A stretch of DNA of 64,000 bases from Galactobacter valiniphilus (GTDB lineage: Bacteria; Actinomycetota; Actinomycetes; Actinomycetales; Micrococcaceae), in NCBI RefSeq assembly GCF_003575975.1, contig NZ_QQXK01000006.1, positions 1-64,000 on the forward strand, in the 5' to 3' direction. Shown here one piece after another: positions 6,207 to 15,677 of the stretch (the stretch's first letter is position 1; each line of letters starts with the position of its first letter). The notes under the pieces were generated by a model. The model did not search any database and was not told the origin of the DNA. It saw only the letters and a list, made by a program, of their open reading frames with translations. A program made the translations under genes and the position numbers.

Positions 6207-7223
6207 GTGACGGAGCAACCGCCCACACCCCGCCCAACCTCAGAGCGCCATGTTCCGGTGCTCCTTGACCGCTGCATCTCCCTGCTCGAGCCCGGCATCC
6301 TGGTCGGCATCGAGGCGCGCGGCATCGCCGTCGTCATCGACGCGACCCTCGGCATGGGCGGGCACTCCGAGGCCCTCCTGACCCGCTACCCGCAGCTGCA
6401 CCTCGTGGGCCTCGACCGCGACACCCAGGCCCTGGCCCTCGCCGGCGCCCGCCTGGAGCGCTTCGGCGAGCGGTTCCACCCCGTGCACACCGTCTACGAC
6501 GAGATCGCCCCCGCCCTGGAGACGGCCGGCTTCGACTACGCCGACGGCGTTCTCTTCGACCTCGGCGTCTCCTCCTTCCAGCTGGACGAGCGGGACCGCG
6601 GCTTCGCGTACTCCTACGACGCCCCGCTGGACATGCGCATGGACTCCACGACGGGCCCCACCGCGGCCGACGTCGTCAACAACTATTCGCTCGACGAGCT
6701 CACCCAGGTGCTGCGGACGTGGGGCGAGGAGCGCCACGCCCGCCGCATCGCCGTGGCGATCGTGGAGCGCCGCGACGTCACGCCCTTCGCCACGACGGGG
6801 GAGCTGGCCCAGCTCATCATCGAGGCCTACCCCCGCGGGACCTCCGGCGGGCATCCGGCCAAGCGGACCTTCCAGGCGCTGCGCGTGGAGGTCAACGACG
6901 AGCTGCGCGTCCTCGAGCGGGCCATCCCGGCCGCGATGGACGCCGTGCCGGTCGGCGGCCGCGTCGTCGCCATGAGCTACCAGTCCCTCGAGGACCGGAT
7001 CGTCAAGCGGTTCTTTGCCGACGGCGCCAAGTCGACGGCCCCTCCCGGGCTCCCCGTGGAGCCGGAGGAAACCAAGGCGCGCTTCAAGGTCATCTCCAAG
7101 GGAACGGAGCGGCCGACCGAGGCTGAAATCGAAGAAAACTCACGGGCGGCCTCCGCCCGGTTGCGGGCCGTTGAGCGGCTCCGCCTGCCGGTGGGGACCG
7201 GCTCCACGAAGGGGAAGAAATGA
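6207..7223 (+). CDS. rsmH: 16S rRNA (cytosine(1402)-N4)-methyltransferase RsmH
   Basis: It methylates N4 of C1402 in the 16S rRNA decoding centre using S-adenosylmethionine. The 338-residue protein starts at GTG 6207. It begins with [10 protein letters not shown] and has the SAM-binding glycine motif [16 protein letters not shown] (about residues 43-58). [11 protein letters not shown] and the DMRMD substrate motif follow, then a helical insert, and the family signature [14 protein letters not shown] near residue 220. Length is normal. Its stop overlaps the next start by four bases (ATGA at 7220-7223), so it is translationally coupled to the ftsL-like gene. Confidence 0.97.
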   Translation: MTEQPPTPRPTSERHVPVLLDRCISLLEPGILVGIEARGIAVVIDATLGMGGHSEALLTRYPQLHLVGLDRDTQALALAGARLERFGERFHPVHTVYDEIAPALETAGFDYADGVLFDLGVSSFQLDERDRGFAYSYDAPLDMRMDSTTGPTAADVVNNYSLDELTQVLRTWGEERHARRIAVAIVERRDVTPFATTGELAQLIIEAYPRGTSGGHPAKRTFQALRVEVNDELRVLERAIPAAMDAVPVGGRVVAMSYQSLEDRIVKRFFADGAKSTAPPGLPVEPEETKARFKVISKGTERPTEAEIEENSRAASARLRAVERLRLPVGTGSTKGKK

Positions 7224-8008
7224 GCGCTCTGCCGCTTGTAGACGTGGCGAGCGAGCGGGCTCTCGAGCTCCCGCCGCAGCCGCAGGGGGACAACGCGCCG
7301 AAGCGGACGCCGCTGGCGCTCGTGCGCCCGGCCGTGCGGCAGCGGCGACGCTGGCCGTTCGTGCTCATGTGCGTCATGGTCGTGGCGGCGGTGGTGGGCA
7401 CCGTGCTCGTGCTGAACGTGTCGGTGTCCCGCACGCAGTACCAACTCGTCTCGCTCCGGGCCGAGCAGCAGGCCGTGGCCCAGGAGAACGGCGCCCTCAC
7501 GGAGGAGATCAACAACCGCCGCGCGCCGCAGAACCTGGCCAAGGAGGCCAAGGCCGAGTCGATGGTGCCGGGCGGGCAGCCCGGCGTGGTCGATCTCGCC
7601 AAGGGCAACGTGACGGCGCAGGCCGCCCCGGCGGCCGCCGACGCGGACGCCAAGAAGGCCGCCAAGGAGGACGCCCTCAACGTCGCAACGCCGCTCACCC
7701 CGGCCGAGCGCGCGGCGGCCGTGGCCAAGAAGCAGGAGCAGGCCAACGCAGCCAAGGCCGCCGCCACCGCCGAGGCCAACGCCAAGGCCTCCAGCGCGTC
7801 CTCCGCCGCCGCGGGCGGGGCGGCGGGCGAGAATGGCACGGCGGGGACGGGAACCTCCGCGAACCAGGGCACCAAGTCGGAGACCGCCACGGCGCCTCAG
7901 GACAGCGCGTCCTCCGGTTCCGGCACCACCGGCTCCGCGACGGAGCAGGGCACCGGCTTCACCAAGAAGCAGCTCAACGGGGGCACCATCCCCGCACCCA
8001 GCAACTAG
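7220..8008 (+). CDS. ftsL: FtsL-like septum protein with long low-complexity tail
   Basis: Position between rsmH and ftsI and topology identify it as the FtsL/FtsB-type divisome linker. A basic cytoplasmic segment (residues 1-44) precedes one transmembrane helix (about 46-66), followed by a short coiled coil (about 70-105, [27 protein letters not shown]). The region from residue 110 to the end (262) is unusual: an Ala/Lys/Glu-rich stretch, then Gly/Ser/Thr-rich sequence, with no recognisable fold. Many FtsL proteins are only 100-200 residues. In the divisome such proteins bridge FtsQ to FtsW/FtsI. Sequence similarity alone is weak, as is normal for FtsL, so the call rests on synteny and topology. 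Confidence 0.8.
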   Translation: MSALPLVDVASERALELPPQPQGDNAPKRTPLALVRPAVRQRRRWPFVLMCVMVVAAVVGTVLVLNVSVSRTQYQLVSLRAEQQAVAQENGALTEEINNRRAPQNLAKEAKAESMVPGGQPGVVDLAKGNVTAQAAPAAADADAKKAAKEDALNVATPLTPAERAAAVAKKQEQANAAKAAATAEANAKASSASSAAAGGAAGENGTAGTGTSANQGTKSETATAPQDSASSGSGTTGSATEQGTGFTKKQLNGGTIPAPSN

Positions 8009-8077
8009 GACAACAGCCGCACGATGTACATCGGGGCACCCGCACACCGCTGGTGACCCCGCGTAGGAGGCAGAGCC

Positions 8078-9931
8078 TTGGTCACGACCCAACAGAAAGC
8101 CCCACGCAGCGTGCGGCGCATGCGCCTCGCCCTGGTGCTGGTGCTCGTCCTGCTCGTGAGCCTCATGGTCCGCCTCGTGTGGATCCAGGGCATCGATCCA
8201 GCCAACGCCGCCAAGGCGGCCGTCGACGCGCGCACCACCACGCAGGTGATCGAGCCGGTCCGCGGCGACATCCTCGACAGCGAGGGTGGAGTGCTCGCGA
8301 CCTCGATCGTGCGCTACGACCTCGTGGTGGACCAACGCCAGGTCAAGTCCACGTATACCAAGCGCGATCCCGTCACCAAGACGCGCGTGCGCGTTGACGC
8401 CAAGGACGACGTCAAGGCCCTCGCCGACGCCCTCGGCCTCGACGAGGAGGCCGTGTCCCTCGCCGTCTTCGGCAAGGAGGGGGCCGCCAAGAAGGGCTAC
8501 TCCGTCATCACCAAGTCCATCACCCCCGAGGCGAAGGACAAGGCGGAGGACGTCGGCTTCCCCTACCTCCAGGCGATCCAGACCTCACAGCGCAGCTACC
8601 CCAACGGGACCCTCGCCGGGCCCGTGCTCGGCTTCATGCAGACGCAGCTCAAGGAGAACACTGACGCCGCCGGCAACAAGAGCACCGAGGAGGTCAGCGC
8701 CGGCGTGGAGGGCCTCGAGCTCTCCCAGAACGATGCGCTGAGCGGTACCCCGGGCGAGCGGGTCTACGAGAAGGGAGCGGACGGCGTCCGCATCCCCTCG
8801 GCCCCGCTGACCGAGACCGCCGCAGTGGACGGCCAGGACGTCAAGCTGACGATCGACAGCGACATCCAGTGGCGCGCCATGGAGGCGGTCATGGCCAAGC
8901 AGAAGGAATTCAAGGCCGAGTGGGTCAACGCCGTGGTCATGGAGGCCAAGACGGGCCGGATCCTCGCCCTGGCCGACTCCACCTCGATGGACCCCAACGA
9001 TCCCGCCGCGACGGAGACAAGGTACCGCTCGTCCACGACCGTGACGCAGGCCTTCGAGCCCGGCTCCACCGGCAAGGTCCCGACCTTCGCGCTGGCGCTG
9101 GAGCAGGGCGCCGTGAGCGCCACGAGCGAGTTCACCGTGCCCAATGCCCTCAAGATCGGCAAGGAGACCATCAACGACTCGCTCAAGCACCAGAAGTTCG
9201 AGATGACGGCCGCCGGCGTCTTCGCCCGCTCCTACAACACGGGCACCGTGCAGATCGGTGAGAAGCTCAGCGATCAGGATCGCTACGACTTCATGCGCAA
9301 GCTCGGCATCGGCTCGAAGATCGACATTGGCCTCAACGGCGCCAACGCCGGCCTGCTGGCCAACTACAGCGATTGGGAGCGCCGTCAGCGCCTCACCACG
9401 ATGTTTGGCCAGGGCTACACCCAGACGGCCCTGCACACGGCCTCGATCATGCAGGCGATCGGCAACGGCGGCGTCCAGGTGGCGCCCAAGCTCATCGACT
9501 CCTACATCGACCCGGACGGCACGGTGCACCAGACCGAGGACTCGGCCACTCAGCGCGTTGTCTCCGAGAAAACCTCCGCAACGATGCGTCGCATGATGGA
9601 GACGGTCGTCACGGACGGCACCTCGACCAAGATGCAGATCGCGGGATATCGCGTGGGCGGCAAGTCGGGCACCGCCCAGGCGCAGGGCGATGACGGTAAG
9701 TTTGATCAGCACACGAGCTCCTTTGCCGGCATGGTGCCGATCGACGACCCGCAGTACATCGTGGTCGTGACGATGCAGCACCCGCAGGGCAATTGGCGTT
9801 CGTGGACCGTCGGTGACACCTTCACGTCCATCATGAAGGCGGTCCTCGCGAAGAACTCGGTGGCGCCGACCACCACCGAGCCCAACCCCTTCAAGGTCTT
9901 TGTCGGGGAGAACCAGAACTACGGATGGTGA
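8078..9931 (+). CDS. ftsI: Septal peptidoglycan transpeptidase FtsI (class B PBP3)
   Basis: It crosslinks septal peptidoglycan together with the glycosyltransferase FtsW. Initiation is probably at TTG 8078, seven bases after a perfect AGGAGG (8065-8070); GTG 8081 is the alternative. A cytoplasmic tail and one transmembrane anchor (about residues 14-34, LALVLVLVLLVSLMVRLVW) precede the dimerisation/pedestal domain. The transpeptidase domain has the SxxK motif with S330 (EPGSTGK), the SxN motif S385-Y-N387 and the KSG motif at K529-S530-G531. The length of 617 residues fits actinobacterial FtsI. The gene runs into murE with only a few bases between stop and start. Confidence 0.96.
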   Translation: MVTTQQKAPRSVRRMRLALVLVLVLLVSLMVRLVWIQGIDPANAAKAAVDARTTTQVIEPVRGDILDSEGGVLATSIVRYDLVVDQRQVKSTYTKRDPVTKTRVRVDAKDDVKALADALGLDEEAVSLAVFGKEGAAKKGYSVITKSITPEAKDKAEDVGFPYLQAIQTSQRSYPNGTLAGPVLGFMQTQLKENTDAAGNKSTEEVSAGVEGLELSQNDALSGTPGERVYEKGADGVRIPSAPLTETAAVDGQDVKLTIDSDIQWRAMEAVMAKQKEFKAEWVNAVVMEAKTGRILALADSTSMDPNDPAATETRYRSSTTVTQAFEPGSTGKVPTFALALEQGAVSATSEFTVPNALKIGKETINDSLKHQKFEMTAAGVFARSYNTGTVQIGEKLSDQDRYDFMRKLGIGSKIDIGLNGANAGLLANYSDWERRQRLTTMFGQGYTQTALHTASIMQAIGNGGVQVAPKLIDSYIDPDGTVHQTEDSATQRVVSEKTSATMRRMMETVVTDGTSTKMQIAGYRVGGKSGTAQAQGDDGKFDQHTSSFAGMVPIDDPQYIVVVTMQHPQGNWRSWTVGDTFTSIMKAVLAKNSVAPTTTEPNPFKVFVGENQNYGW

Positions 9932-9936
9932 GAAGC

Positions 9937-11547
9937 ATGAGCACGGCCCCCCAGGCGCCGGACCCGCACACGCAGATGGGGGAGGCCGAGCGAGCGTTTC
10001 GCCCCTCGACCCCGCCCAGCGTGGGTCTTGACGCGGTGCTCGACGCCGCGGGGCCGGGTGCCAGCCTGACGCCGGCTTCCGCCGTCGCCGCCACGGTGAG
10101 CGGCGTGTGCCTCGACTCCCGTGCAGTGCAGCCGGGTGACCTGTACGCCGCGCTGCCCGGTGCCCGCGTGCACGGCGCCTCCTTCGCCCCCGCGGCCGTC
10201 GCCGCGGGAGCCGCCGCGATCCTGACGGATGCCGACGGCGCCGCGGTCCTGGGCGGCGTCGGGCTCCCCGTCATCGAGGTTCCCGAGCCGCGCGCCGTGC
10301 TCGGCGCCGTGGCCGCCGCCGTGTACGGCACCCGCGCGGACGCGCCGCGCGTGTTGGCCGTGACGGGGACCAACGGCAAGACCACCACGACGTACCTGCT
10401 GCGCTCCCTGCTCGGCGCCCTGGGCCGCACCACGGGCCTCGTGGGCACCATCGAGATCCTGGCCGGCGACACCCCCATCCCGTCCGTGCTGACGACCCCC
10501 GAGGCCCCGCAGCTGCACGCCCTCATGGCGCGCATGCGGGAGGCGGGCGTGCAGGACGCGGCCATGGAGGTCTCCTCGCACTCGCTCGAGTTCCGCCGCG
10601 TGGCCGGGCTGCGCTACGCCGTCTCCGGCTTCACCAACCTGACGCAGGACCACCTCGATCTGCACGGCACCATGGAGGAGTACCTGGCCGCCAAGGCCAA
10701 GCTCTTCACGCCCGAGTACTCCGACGCGGCCGTCGTCAGCATCGACGACGAGTGGGGCGAGGCCATGGCCGGGCGCTCCCGCGAGGCAGGGGTGCGCACC
10801 GTGACGCTGGCGACCCACGCCGGGGTGCAGGGGGCCGACTGGAGCGTCGTCGAGCTGCAGCGCGAGGGGCTCGGCCACCGCTTCGGCCTCGTGCACCGGG
10901 ACGGGCGCCGGCTCGACGCCGTGACGGGCCTGCCCGGCGACTTCAACGTCTCCAACGCCGCCCTGGCGCTCGCGATGCTGCTTGAGTCCGGCGTGGAGAT
11001 CGCCGCGCTGCAGGGCCTCGTCGCCGACGCCGCCGGGCCGCTCACGCCCTCCGTCCCCGGACGCATGCAGGTGATCGCCACCTCGCCCACGGCCATCGTC
11101 GACTTTGCGCACAACCCCGACGCGATCGTTCGCGCGCTGGAGTCGGTGCGCACCGACGCCGGACGCACCATCGTGGTCTTCGGCGCGACGGGCGAGCGCG
11201 ACACCTCCAAGCGCCCCATCATGGGCGAGCTCGCCGCGCGCAACGCGGACGTGGTGATTGTCACCGACGACGATCCGCACGGCGAGGGGCCCGCTGACAT
11301 CCGCGCGCAGGTGCTGGCCGGCGCCCGCGCAGCGGCGGGCCCGGACACCCAGGTCCTCGAGGTGGCGCCGCGCGCCGCCGCGATCGCCGAGGCCGCGCGG
11401 CTCGCCGGCCCCCACGACGTCATCCTCGTGGCCGGGCGCGGGCACGAGGTGTGGCAGGAAGTCGCCGGCGTCAACCTGGCCCTCGACGACCGTGAGGAAC
11501 TGCGCCAGGCCCTCGCCGCGGCTCATCCAGACACCGTCACGGAGTAA
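9937..11547 (+). CDS. murE: UDP-N-acetylmuramoyl-tripeptide synthetase MurE, probably L-lysine-adding
   Basis: This cytoplasmic ligase adds the third amino acid to UDP-MurNAc-L-Ala-D-Glu. ATG 9937 is chosen, just after the ftsI stop; ATG 9925, overlapping ftsI, is possible. The Mur ligase P-loop TGTNGKTTTT lies near residue 145. The middle domain has the EVSSHSLE and NLTQDHLDLHG motifs, and the C-terminal domain has FAHNPDAI. Meso-diaminopimelate-specific MurE enzymes carry DNPR in the substrate pocket. Here the equivalent is D-D-P-H at residues 445-448, without the Arg that reads the second carboxylate of DAP. L-Lys specificity is therefore inferred, in line with Micrococcaceae cell walls. 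Confidence 0.95.
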   Translation: MSTAPQAPDPHTQMGEAERAFRPSTPPSVGLDAVLDAAGPGASLTPASAVAATVSGVCLDSRAVQPGDLYAALPGARVHGASFAPAAVAAGAAAILTDADGAAVLGGVGLPVIEVPEPRAVLGAVAAAVYGTRADAPRVLAVTGTNGKTTTTYLLRSLLGALGRTTGLVGTIEILAGDTPIPSVLTTPEAPQLHALMARMREAGVQDAAMEVSSHSLEFRRVAGLRYAVSGFTNLTQDHLDLHGTMEEYLAAKAKLFTPEYSDAAVVSIDDEWGEAMAGRSREAGVRTVTLATHAGVQGADWSVVELQREGLGHRFGLVHRDGRRLDAVTGLPGDFNVSNAALALAMLLESGVEIAALQGLVADAAGPLTPSVPGRMQVIATSPTAIVDFAHNPDAIVRALESVRTDAGRTIVVFGATGERDTSKRPIMGELAARNADVVIVTDDDPHGEGPADIRAQVLAGARAAAGPDTQVLEVAPRAAAIAEAARLAGPHDVILVAGRGHEVWQEVAGVNLALDDREELRQALAAAHPDTVTE

Positions 11548-11561
11548 AGTCTTCCTTCGAC

Positions 11562-13004
11562 ATGATCACTCTCACGAGCGCCGAGATCGCCGCCGCCACC
11601 GGCGGCACCCTCTCCCAGTGCGCCGACCCAGCCACCACCGTTCACAGCGTGACGACCGACTCCCGCGAGGTCACCCCCGGGACGCTCTTTGTCGCGAAGA
11701 AGGGCGAGCAAGCGGACGGGCAAGACTTCGTCCCGGCAGCTCTCGCCGCCGGCGCCAGCCTCGTGCTGGCCGAGCGCGAGCTGCCCGGCGTCCCCGCCGT
11801 CGTCGTGCCGGATGCCGTGGTGGCGCTCGGTGCCGTCGCCGCCGAGGTCGTGGCCCGCGCCAAGCGTGCCTCCGGCCTGCGCGTCGTGGGCATCACCGGC
11901 TCGGCCGGCAAGACCACGACCAAGGATCTGCTGGCCGCGATCCTGCAGACGCAGGGCGAGACCGTCAAGCCCTTCAACTCCTACAACGGTGAGGTCGGCC
12001 TGCCGCTGACCGCCTGCGAGGTCACGGAATCTACCCGCTACCTCGTGGCCGAGATGGGCGCCGATCACGTCGGCAACATCGAGTACCTTGCCAACATCGT
12101 CAAGCCCGAGGTCGGCGTGGTGCTCATGGTGGGCACGGCCCACGTGGGCGAGTTCGGCGGCGTCGAGAACATCGAGAAGACCAAGGGCGAGCTCGTCGAG
12201 GCGCTTCCCGCCTCCGGCACCGCCGTGCTCAACGCCGACGACGCCCGCGTGTGGCGCATGCGTGAGCGCACCCAGGCCTCCGTCCTCGCGTTCGGCGAGG
12301 GCTCCGGCGCCCAGGGCGGCGTGAGCGCCTCCGGCGTCAGCGTCGATGCAGACGGTCACCCGCACCTGACGCTCGCCTTCCCCGACGGCAGTGAACACTC
12401 CATCGTCTCCGGCCTCATCGGCCGCCACCACGTGGCCAACGTCCTGGCCGCCGCCGGCGCCGCCTGGGCCCTCGGCGTCGACGCCGCGAGCATCGCCTCC
12501 GTGCTGGACGGCCTCGGCCCCACCTCGCGCTTCCGCATGGAGCGCACCGAGCGCGCCGACGGCGTGAGTGTCATCAACGACGCCTACAACGCCAATCCCG
12601 AATCCATGCTCGCCGCGCTGCAGACCCTCGCCGCGCTGGGCCGCCCGGATGCGACGGGCACGGCCCGCCGCACCTGGGCCGTCCTCGGCGAGATGCTCGA
12701 GCTCGGCGACGAGCGCATCGAGGAGCACGACCGTCTGGGCCGCCTCGTGGTGCGCATGAACATCACCCAGACGCTCGTGGTGGGCTCCGGCGCCAAGCCG
12801 ATCCACTCCGCCGCCGTGATGGAGGGTTCCTGGGGCGAGGAGGCCGCCTTCGTCGAGACGCTCGACGAGGCCTACAACTTCCTCGCGCCGCGCCTGGCCC
12901 CCGGCGATATCGTGCTCTTTAAGTCCTCCAACGGCTCCGGCCTGCGCCTGCTCGGCGATCGCGTGGCACACGCCCTCGACGCCGAGCCCGACACGAAGGC
13001 CTGA
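11562..13004 (+). CDS. murF: UDP-N-acetylmuramoyl-tripeptide-D-alanyl-D-alanine ligase MurF
   Basis: It joins D-Ala-D-Ala to the UDP-MurNAc-tripeptide, completing the cytoplasmic pentapeptide precursor. The 480-residue protein starts at ATG 11562, 14 bp after murE. The N-terminal domain has the TDSREVTPGTLFVAKKGE motif shared with MurE. The ATP P-loop is GSAGKTTTKDLL (about residue 113), followed by EMGADHVGNIEYL and the hinge with HHVANVLAAAGAAWALG. The C-terminal domain contains INDAYNANPESM, where an Asn-rich loop contacts nucleotide in this family. Only three bases separate it from mraY, so it is part of the same operon. Confidence 0.97.
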   Translation: MITLTSAEIAAATGGTLSQCADPATTVHSVTTDSREVTPGTLFVAKKGEQADGQDFVPAALAAGASLVLAERELPGVPAVVVPDAVVALGAVAAEVVARAKRASGLRVVGITGSAGKTTTKDLLAAILQTQGETVKPFNSYNGEVGLPLTACEVTESTRYLVAEMGADHVGNIEYLANIVKPEVGVVLMVGTAHVGEFGGVENIEKTKGELVEALPASGTAVLNADDARVWRMRERTQASVLAFGEGSGAQGGVSASGVSVDADGHPHLTLAFPDGSEHSIVSGLIGRHHVANVLAAAGAAWALGVDAASIASVLDGLGPTSRFRMERTERADGVSVINDAYNANPESMLAALQTLAALGRPDATGTARRTWAVLGEMLELGDERIEEHDRLGRLVVRMNITQTLVVGSGAKPIHSAAVMEGSWGEEAAFVETLDEAYNFLAPRLAPGDIVLFKSSNGSGLRLLGDRVAHALDAEPDTKA

Positions 13005-13007
13005 TCC

Positions 13008-14117
13008 ATGCTTTCACTCGTGGTGGGCGGCATCCTCGCCCTCGTCCTGTCCTTCGTTGGCACCCCGTTGTTCATCAAGGTGCTCGTGAAGGCCGGCTAC
13101 GGCCAGTTCGTGCGCGACGACGGCCCGGAGTCCCACAAGTCCAAGCGCGGCACGCCCACCATGGGCGGCGTCGTGTTTGTGGTGGCCGTGATCGTGGCGT
13201 ACTTCGTCACGCACCTCATCATGGCCGCGACGCGCGAGGCGAGCCCGGGCCCCACGGCCTCCGGCCTGCTCCTGCTGCTGCTCATGGCCGGCATGGGCCT
13301 CATCGGCTTCTTCGACGACTACGCCAAGATCGCCAAGGAGCGCAGTCTCGGCCTGACGCCGTGGCAGAAGATCACGGGCCAGGCCATCATCGGCATCGCC
13401 TTCGCGGTGCTGGCGCTGAACTTCCCCGACGCGCACGGCCGCACCCCGGCCTCCACCATGATCTCGGCTGCGCGTGATGTCGACTGGCTCAACCTCGCCT
13501 TCGCCGGCCCGGTCGTGGGCGGCATCCTCTTCGTCATCTGGGCCAACGTCATCACGACGGCGGCCACCAACGGCGTGAACCTGACCGACGGCCTCGACGG
13601 CCTCGCGACGGGCATCTCCATCATGGTCTTTTCGGCCTACGGCCTGATCAGCATGTGGCAGACGAGCCAGGCCTGCGGCGCCGACCGCGCCGTGGAGGGC
13701 GCCTGCTACGAGGTGCGCGACCCGCAGGACCTCGCGCTGTTGGCGATCATCCTCGTCGGCGCGCTCATCGGCTTCCTCTGGTGGAACACCAAGCCCGCCA
13801 AGATCTTCATGGGCGACACCGGTTCGCTGGCCCTCGGCGGCGCCGTTGCCGCCTTCGCGATCCTCGGCCGCACCGAGCTGCTGCTCGTCATCATCGCCGG
13901 CATGTTTGTGCTGATCTCCCTCTCCGTCATCATCCAGGTGGGGTACTTCAAGCTCTCCGGCGGCAAGCGCGTCTTCCTCATGGCGCCGCTGCAGCACCAC
14001 TTTGAACTCAAGGGCTGGGCCGAAACCACCGTCGTGGTGCGTTTCTGGATCCTCGGCGGCCTCTTCGTCGTGGCCGGCCTGTGCCTCTTCTACCTCGATT
14101 GGCTGGTCCGCGCGTGA
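13008..14117 (+). CDS. mraY: Phospho-N-acetylmuramoyl-pentapeptide transferase MraY
   Basis: This integral membrane enzyme transfers phospho-MurNAc-pentapeptide to undecaprenyl phosphate, giving lipid I. The 369-residue protein has about ten hydrophobic helices. The signature cytoplasmic loops are all present: KRGTPTMGGV, FFDDYAKI with the catalytic Asp pair, the Mg-binding NLTDGLDGLATG, FMGDTGSLALGG, and PLQHHFELKGW near the end. One periplasmic loop (about residues 222-240) has two Cys residues (SQACGADRAVEGACYE), which might form a disulfide. The stop overlaps the murD GTG start by four bases. Confidence 0.98.
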   Translation: MLSLVVGGILALVLSFVGTPLFIKVLVKAGYGQFVRDDGPESHKSKRGTPTMGGVVFVVAVIVAYFVTHLIMAATREASPGPTASGLLLLLLMAGMGLIGFFDDYAKIAKERSLGLTPWQKITGQAIIGIAFAVLALNFPDAHGRTPASTMISAARDVDWLNLAFAGPVVGGILFVIWANVITTAATNGVNLTDGLDGLATGISIMVFSAYGLISMWQTSQACGADRAVEGACYEVRDPQDLALLAIILVGALIGFLWWNTKPAKIFMGDTGSLALGGAVAAFAILGRTELLLVIIAGMFVLISLSVIIQVGYFKLSGGKRVFLMAPLQHHFELKGWAETTVVVRFWILGGLFVVAGLCLFYLDWLVRA

Positions 14118-15637
14118 GCCGCGATCTCTCCACCCTCACCCGCTGGGAATCCGACTGGAAGGGCCTGCGCGTCGTCGTGGCGGGCCTCGGGCTCTCCGGC
14201 TTCGCCGCGGCCGACACCCTCATCGAGCTCGGCGCCCAGGTCCTCGTGATCGACGGCGGCGACACCGAGAAGAACCGCGAGCGCGCCGAGACCCTGAAGA
14301 TCGTGGGCGCCCTCGACGTGCGCCTCGGCGAGGAGCACACGGCCGCGCTGCCCGACGTCGCGGGCGAGCGTCCCGAGCTCGTGGTCGTCTCCCCGGCCTG
14401 GCGCCCCAGCCACCCCGTGCTGGCCCAGGCGGCGGCCGAGGGCACGCCGATCTGGAGCGAGATCGAGCTCGCCTGGCGCGTGCGAGAGCGCGAGGGACGC
14501 CCCACGGCGCAGTGGCTGTGCATCACGGGCACCAACGGCAAGACCACCACCACGATCATGACGGCGGAGATCCTGCGCCGCGCCGGCCTGCGCGCCGACG
14601 CGTGCGGCAACATCGGCACGCCAGTGCTCGACCTCGTCCGCGATCCGATCGGCTTCGACGCCTTCGCCGTGGAACTCTCCAGCTTCCAGCTCGAGTTCAC
14701 CCACTCGATCGAGCCGCTGGCCTCCGTGGTCCTGAACCTGGCCGAGGATCACGTGGATTGGCACGGCTCCTTCGAGGAGTACGCCGCGGCCAAGGCCAAG
14801 ATCTACGAGCGCACCCGGGTCGCCGCGATCTTCAACGCCGAGGACGCCTCCACGCTGCACATGGTGGAGGAGGCCGACGTGCAGGAGGGCTGCCGCGCCA
14901 TCGGCTTCACGACCTCCACGCCGGGCCTGTCGATGCTCGGTGTCGTCGAGGACCTGCTCGTCGACCGCGCCTACATTGAGGAGCGCCGCACCTCGGCGGC
15001 CGAGCTCGCCTCGCTCGCCGATCTGGGCGATCCGGCGCCGCACCACACCGTGGCCAACGCCCTGGCCGCCGCCGCGCTGACCCGCGCCGCGGGCGTCCCG
15101 GCAGTCGCGGTGCGCGAGGGCCTGCGCCACTACGACCGCGGTGAGCACCGCATCCAGCCGATCGCGCAGTTCCTGGGCGCCCGCTGGATCAACGACTCCA
15201 AGGCCACCAATCCGCACGCGGCCGACGCCTCGCTCTCGGCGTTCCCGTCCGTCGTCTGGATCGCCGGCGGCCTCGCCAAGGGTGTGGAGTACGACGAACT
15301 GATCCAGCGCCACGCGCACCACCTGCGCGGTGTGGTCCTGATCGGCACGGACGACGACGCTCTCGTGGCAGCCTTGGGCCGACACGCCCCGGACGTCCCC
15401 GTCATCGATACGGCCGTAGGAGACCATGGCACGGAGGCGTCGGCTTCCAAGGAGGAGCTGGGCGCGGCCGTCATGCGGGCGGCCGTGGCCGCCGCCGCGA
15501 GCCTGGTCAAGGACGGCGACACCGTGCTGATGGCCCCGGCAGCGGCCTCCATGGATCAGTTCGTCTCGTACGCCCACCGCGGCACCGCGTTCGCGCAGGC
15601 CGTGCTGGCGCTGCAGGAGGAACACGGGCAGGACTGA
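14114..15637 (+). CDS. murD: UDP-N-acetylmuramoyl-L-alanine:D-glutamate ligase MurD
   Basis: It adds D-Glu to UDP-MurNAc-L-Ala in the cytoplasm. The GTG at 14114 overlaps the mraY stop (GTGA) and gives 507 residues, a little longer than the roughly 450 of many MurD proteins. The Rossmann-like N-terminal domain shows VVVAGLGLSGFAAAD. The ATP P-loop is GTNGKTTTTIM, followed by SSFQLEFTHSI and LNLAEDHVDWHGS. The hinge HHTVANALAAAALT and the C-terminal WINDSKATNPHA motif (substrate-binding DSKATN) are clear. It is transcribed with the neighbouring mur genes. Confidence 0.97.
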   Translation: MSRDLSTLTRWESDWKGLRVVVAGLGLSGFAAADTLIELGAQVLVIDGGDTEKNRERAETLKIVGALDVRLGEEHTAALPDVAGERPELVVVSPAWRPSHPVLAQAAAEGTPIWSEIELAWRVREREGRPTAQWLCITGTNGKTTTTIMTAEILRRAGLRADACGNIGTPVLDLVRDPIGFDAFAVELSSFQLEFTHSIEPLASVVLNLAEDHVDWHGSFEEYAAAKAKIYERTRVAAIFNAEDASTLHMVEEADVQEGCRAIGFTTSTPGLSMLGVVEDLLVDRAYIEERRTSAAELASLADLGDPAPHHTVANALAAAALTRAAGVPAVAVREGLRHYDRGEHRIQPIAQFLGARWINDSKATNPHAADASLSAFPSVVWIAGGLAKGVEYDELIQRHAHHLRGVVLIGTDDDALVAALGRHAPDVPVIDTAVGDHGTEASASKEELGAAVMRAAVAAAASLVKDGDTVLMAPAAASMDQFVSYAHRGTAFAQAVLALQEEHGQD

Positions 15638-15677
15638 CGCGGCACACGGTTCGCGCGAGGAACACGAGGAGTTGAGC

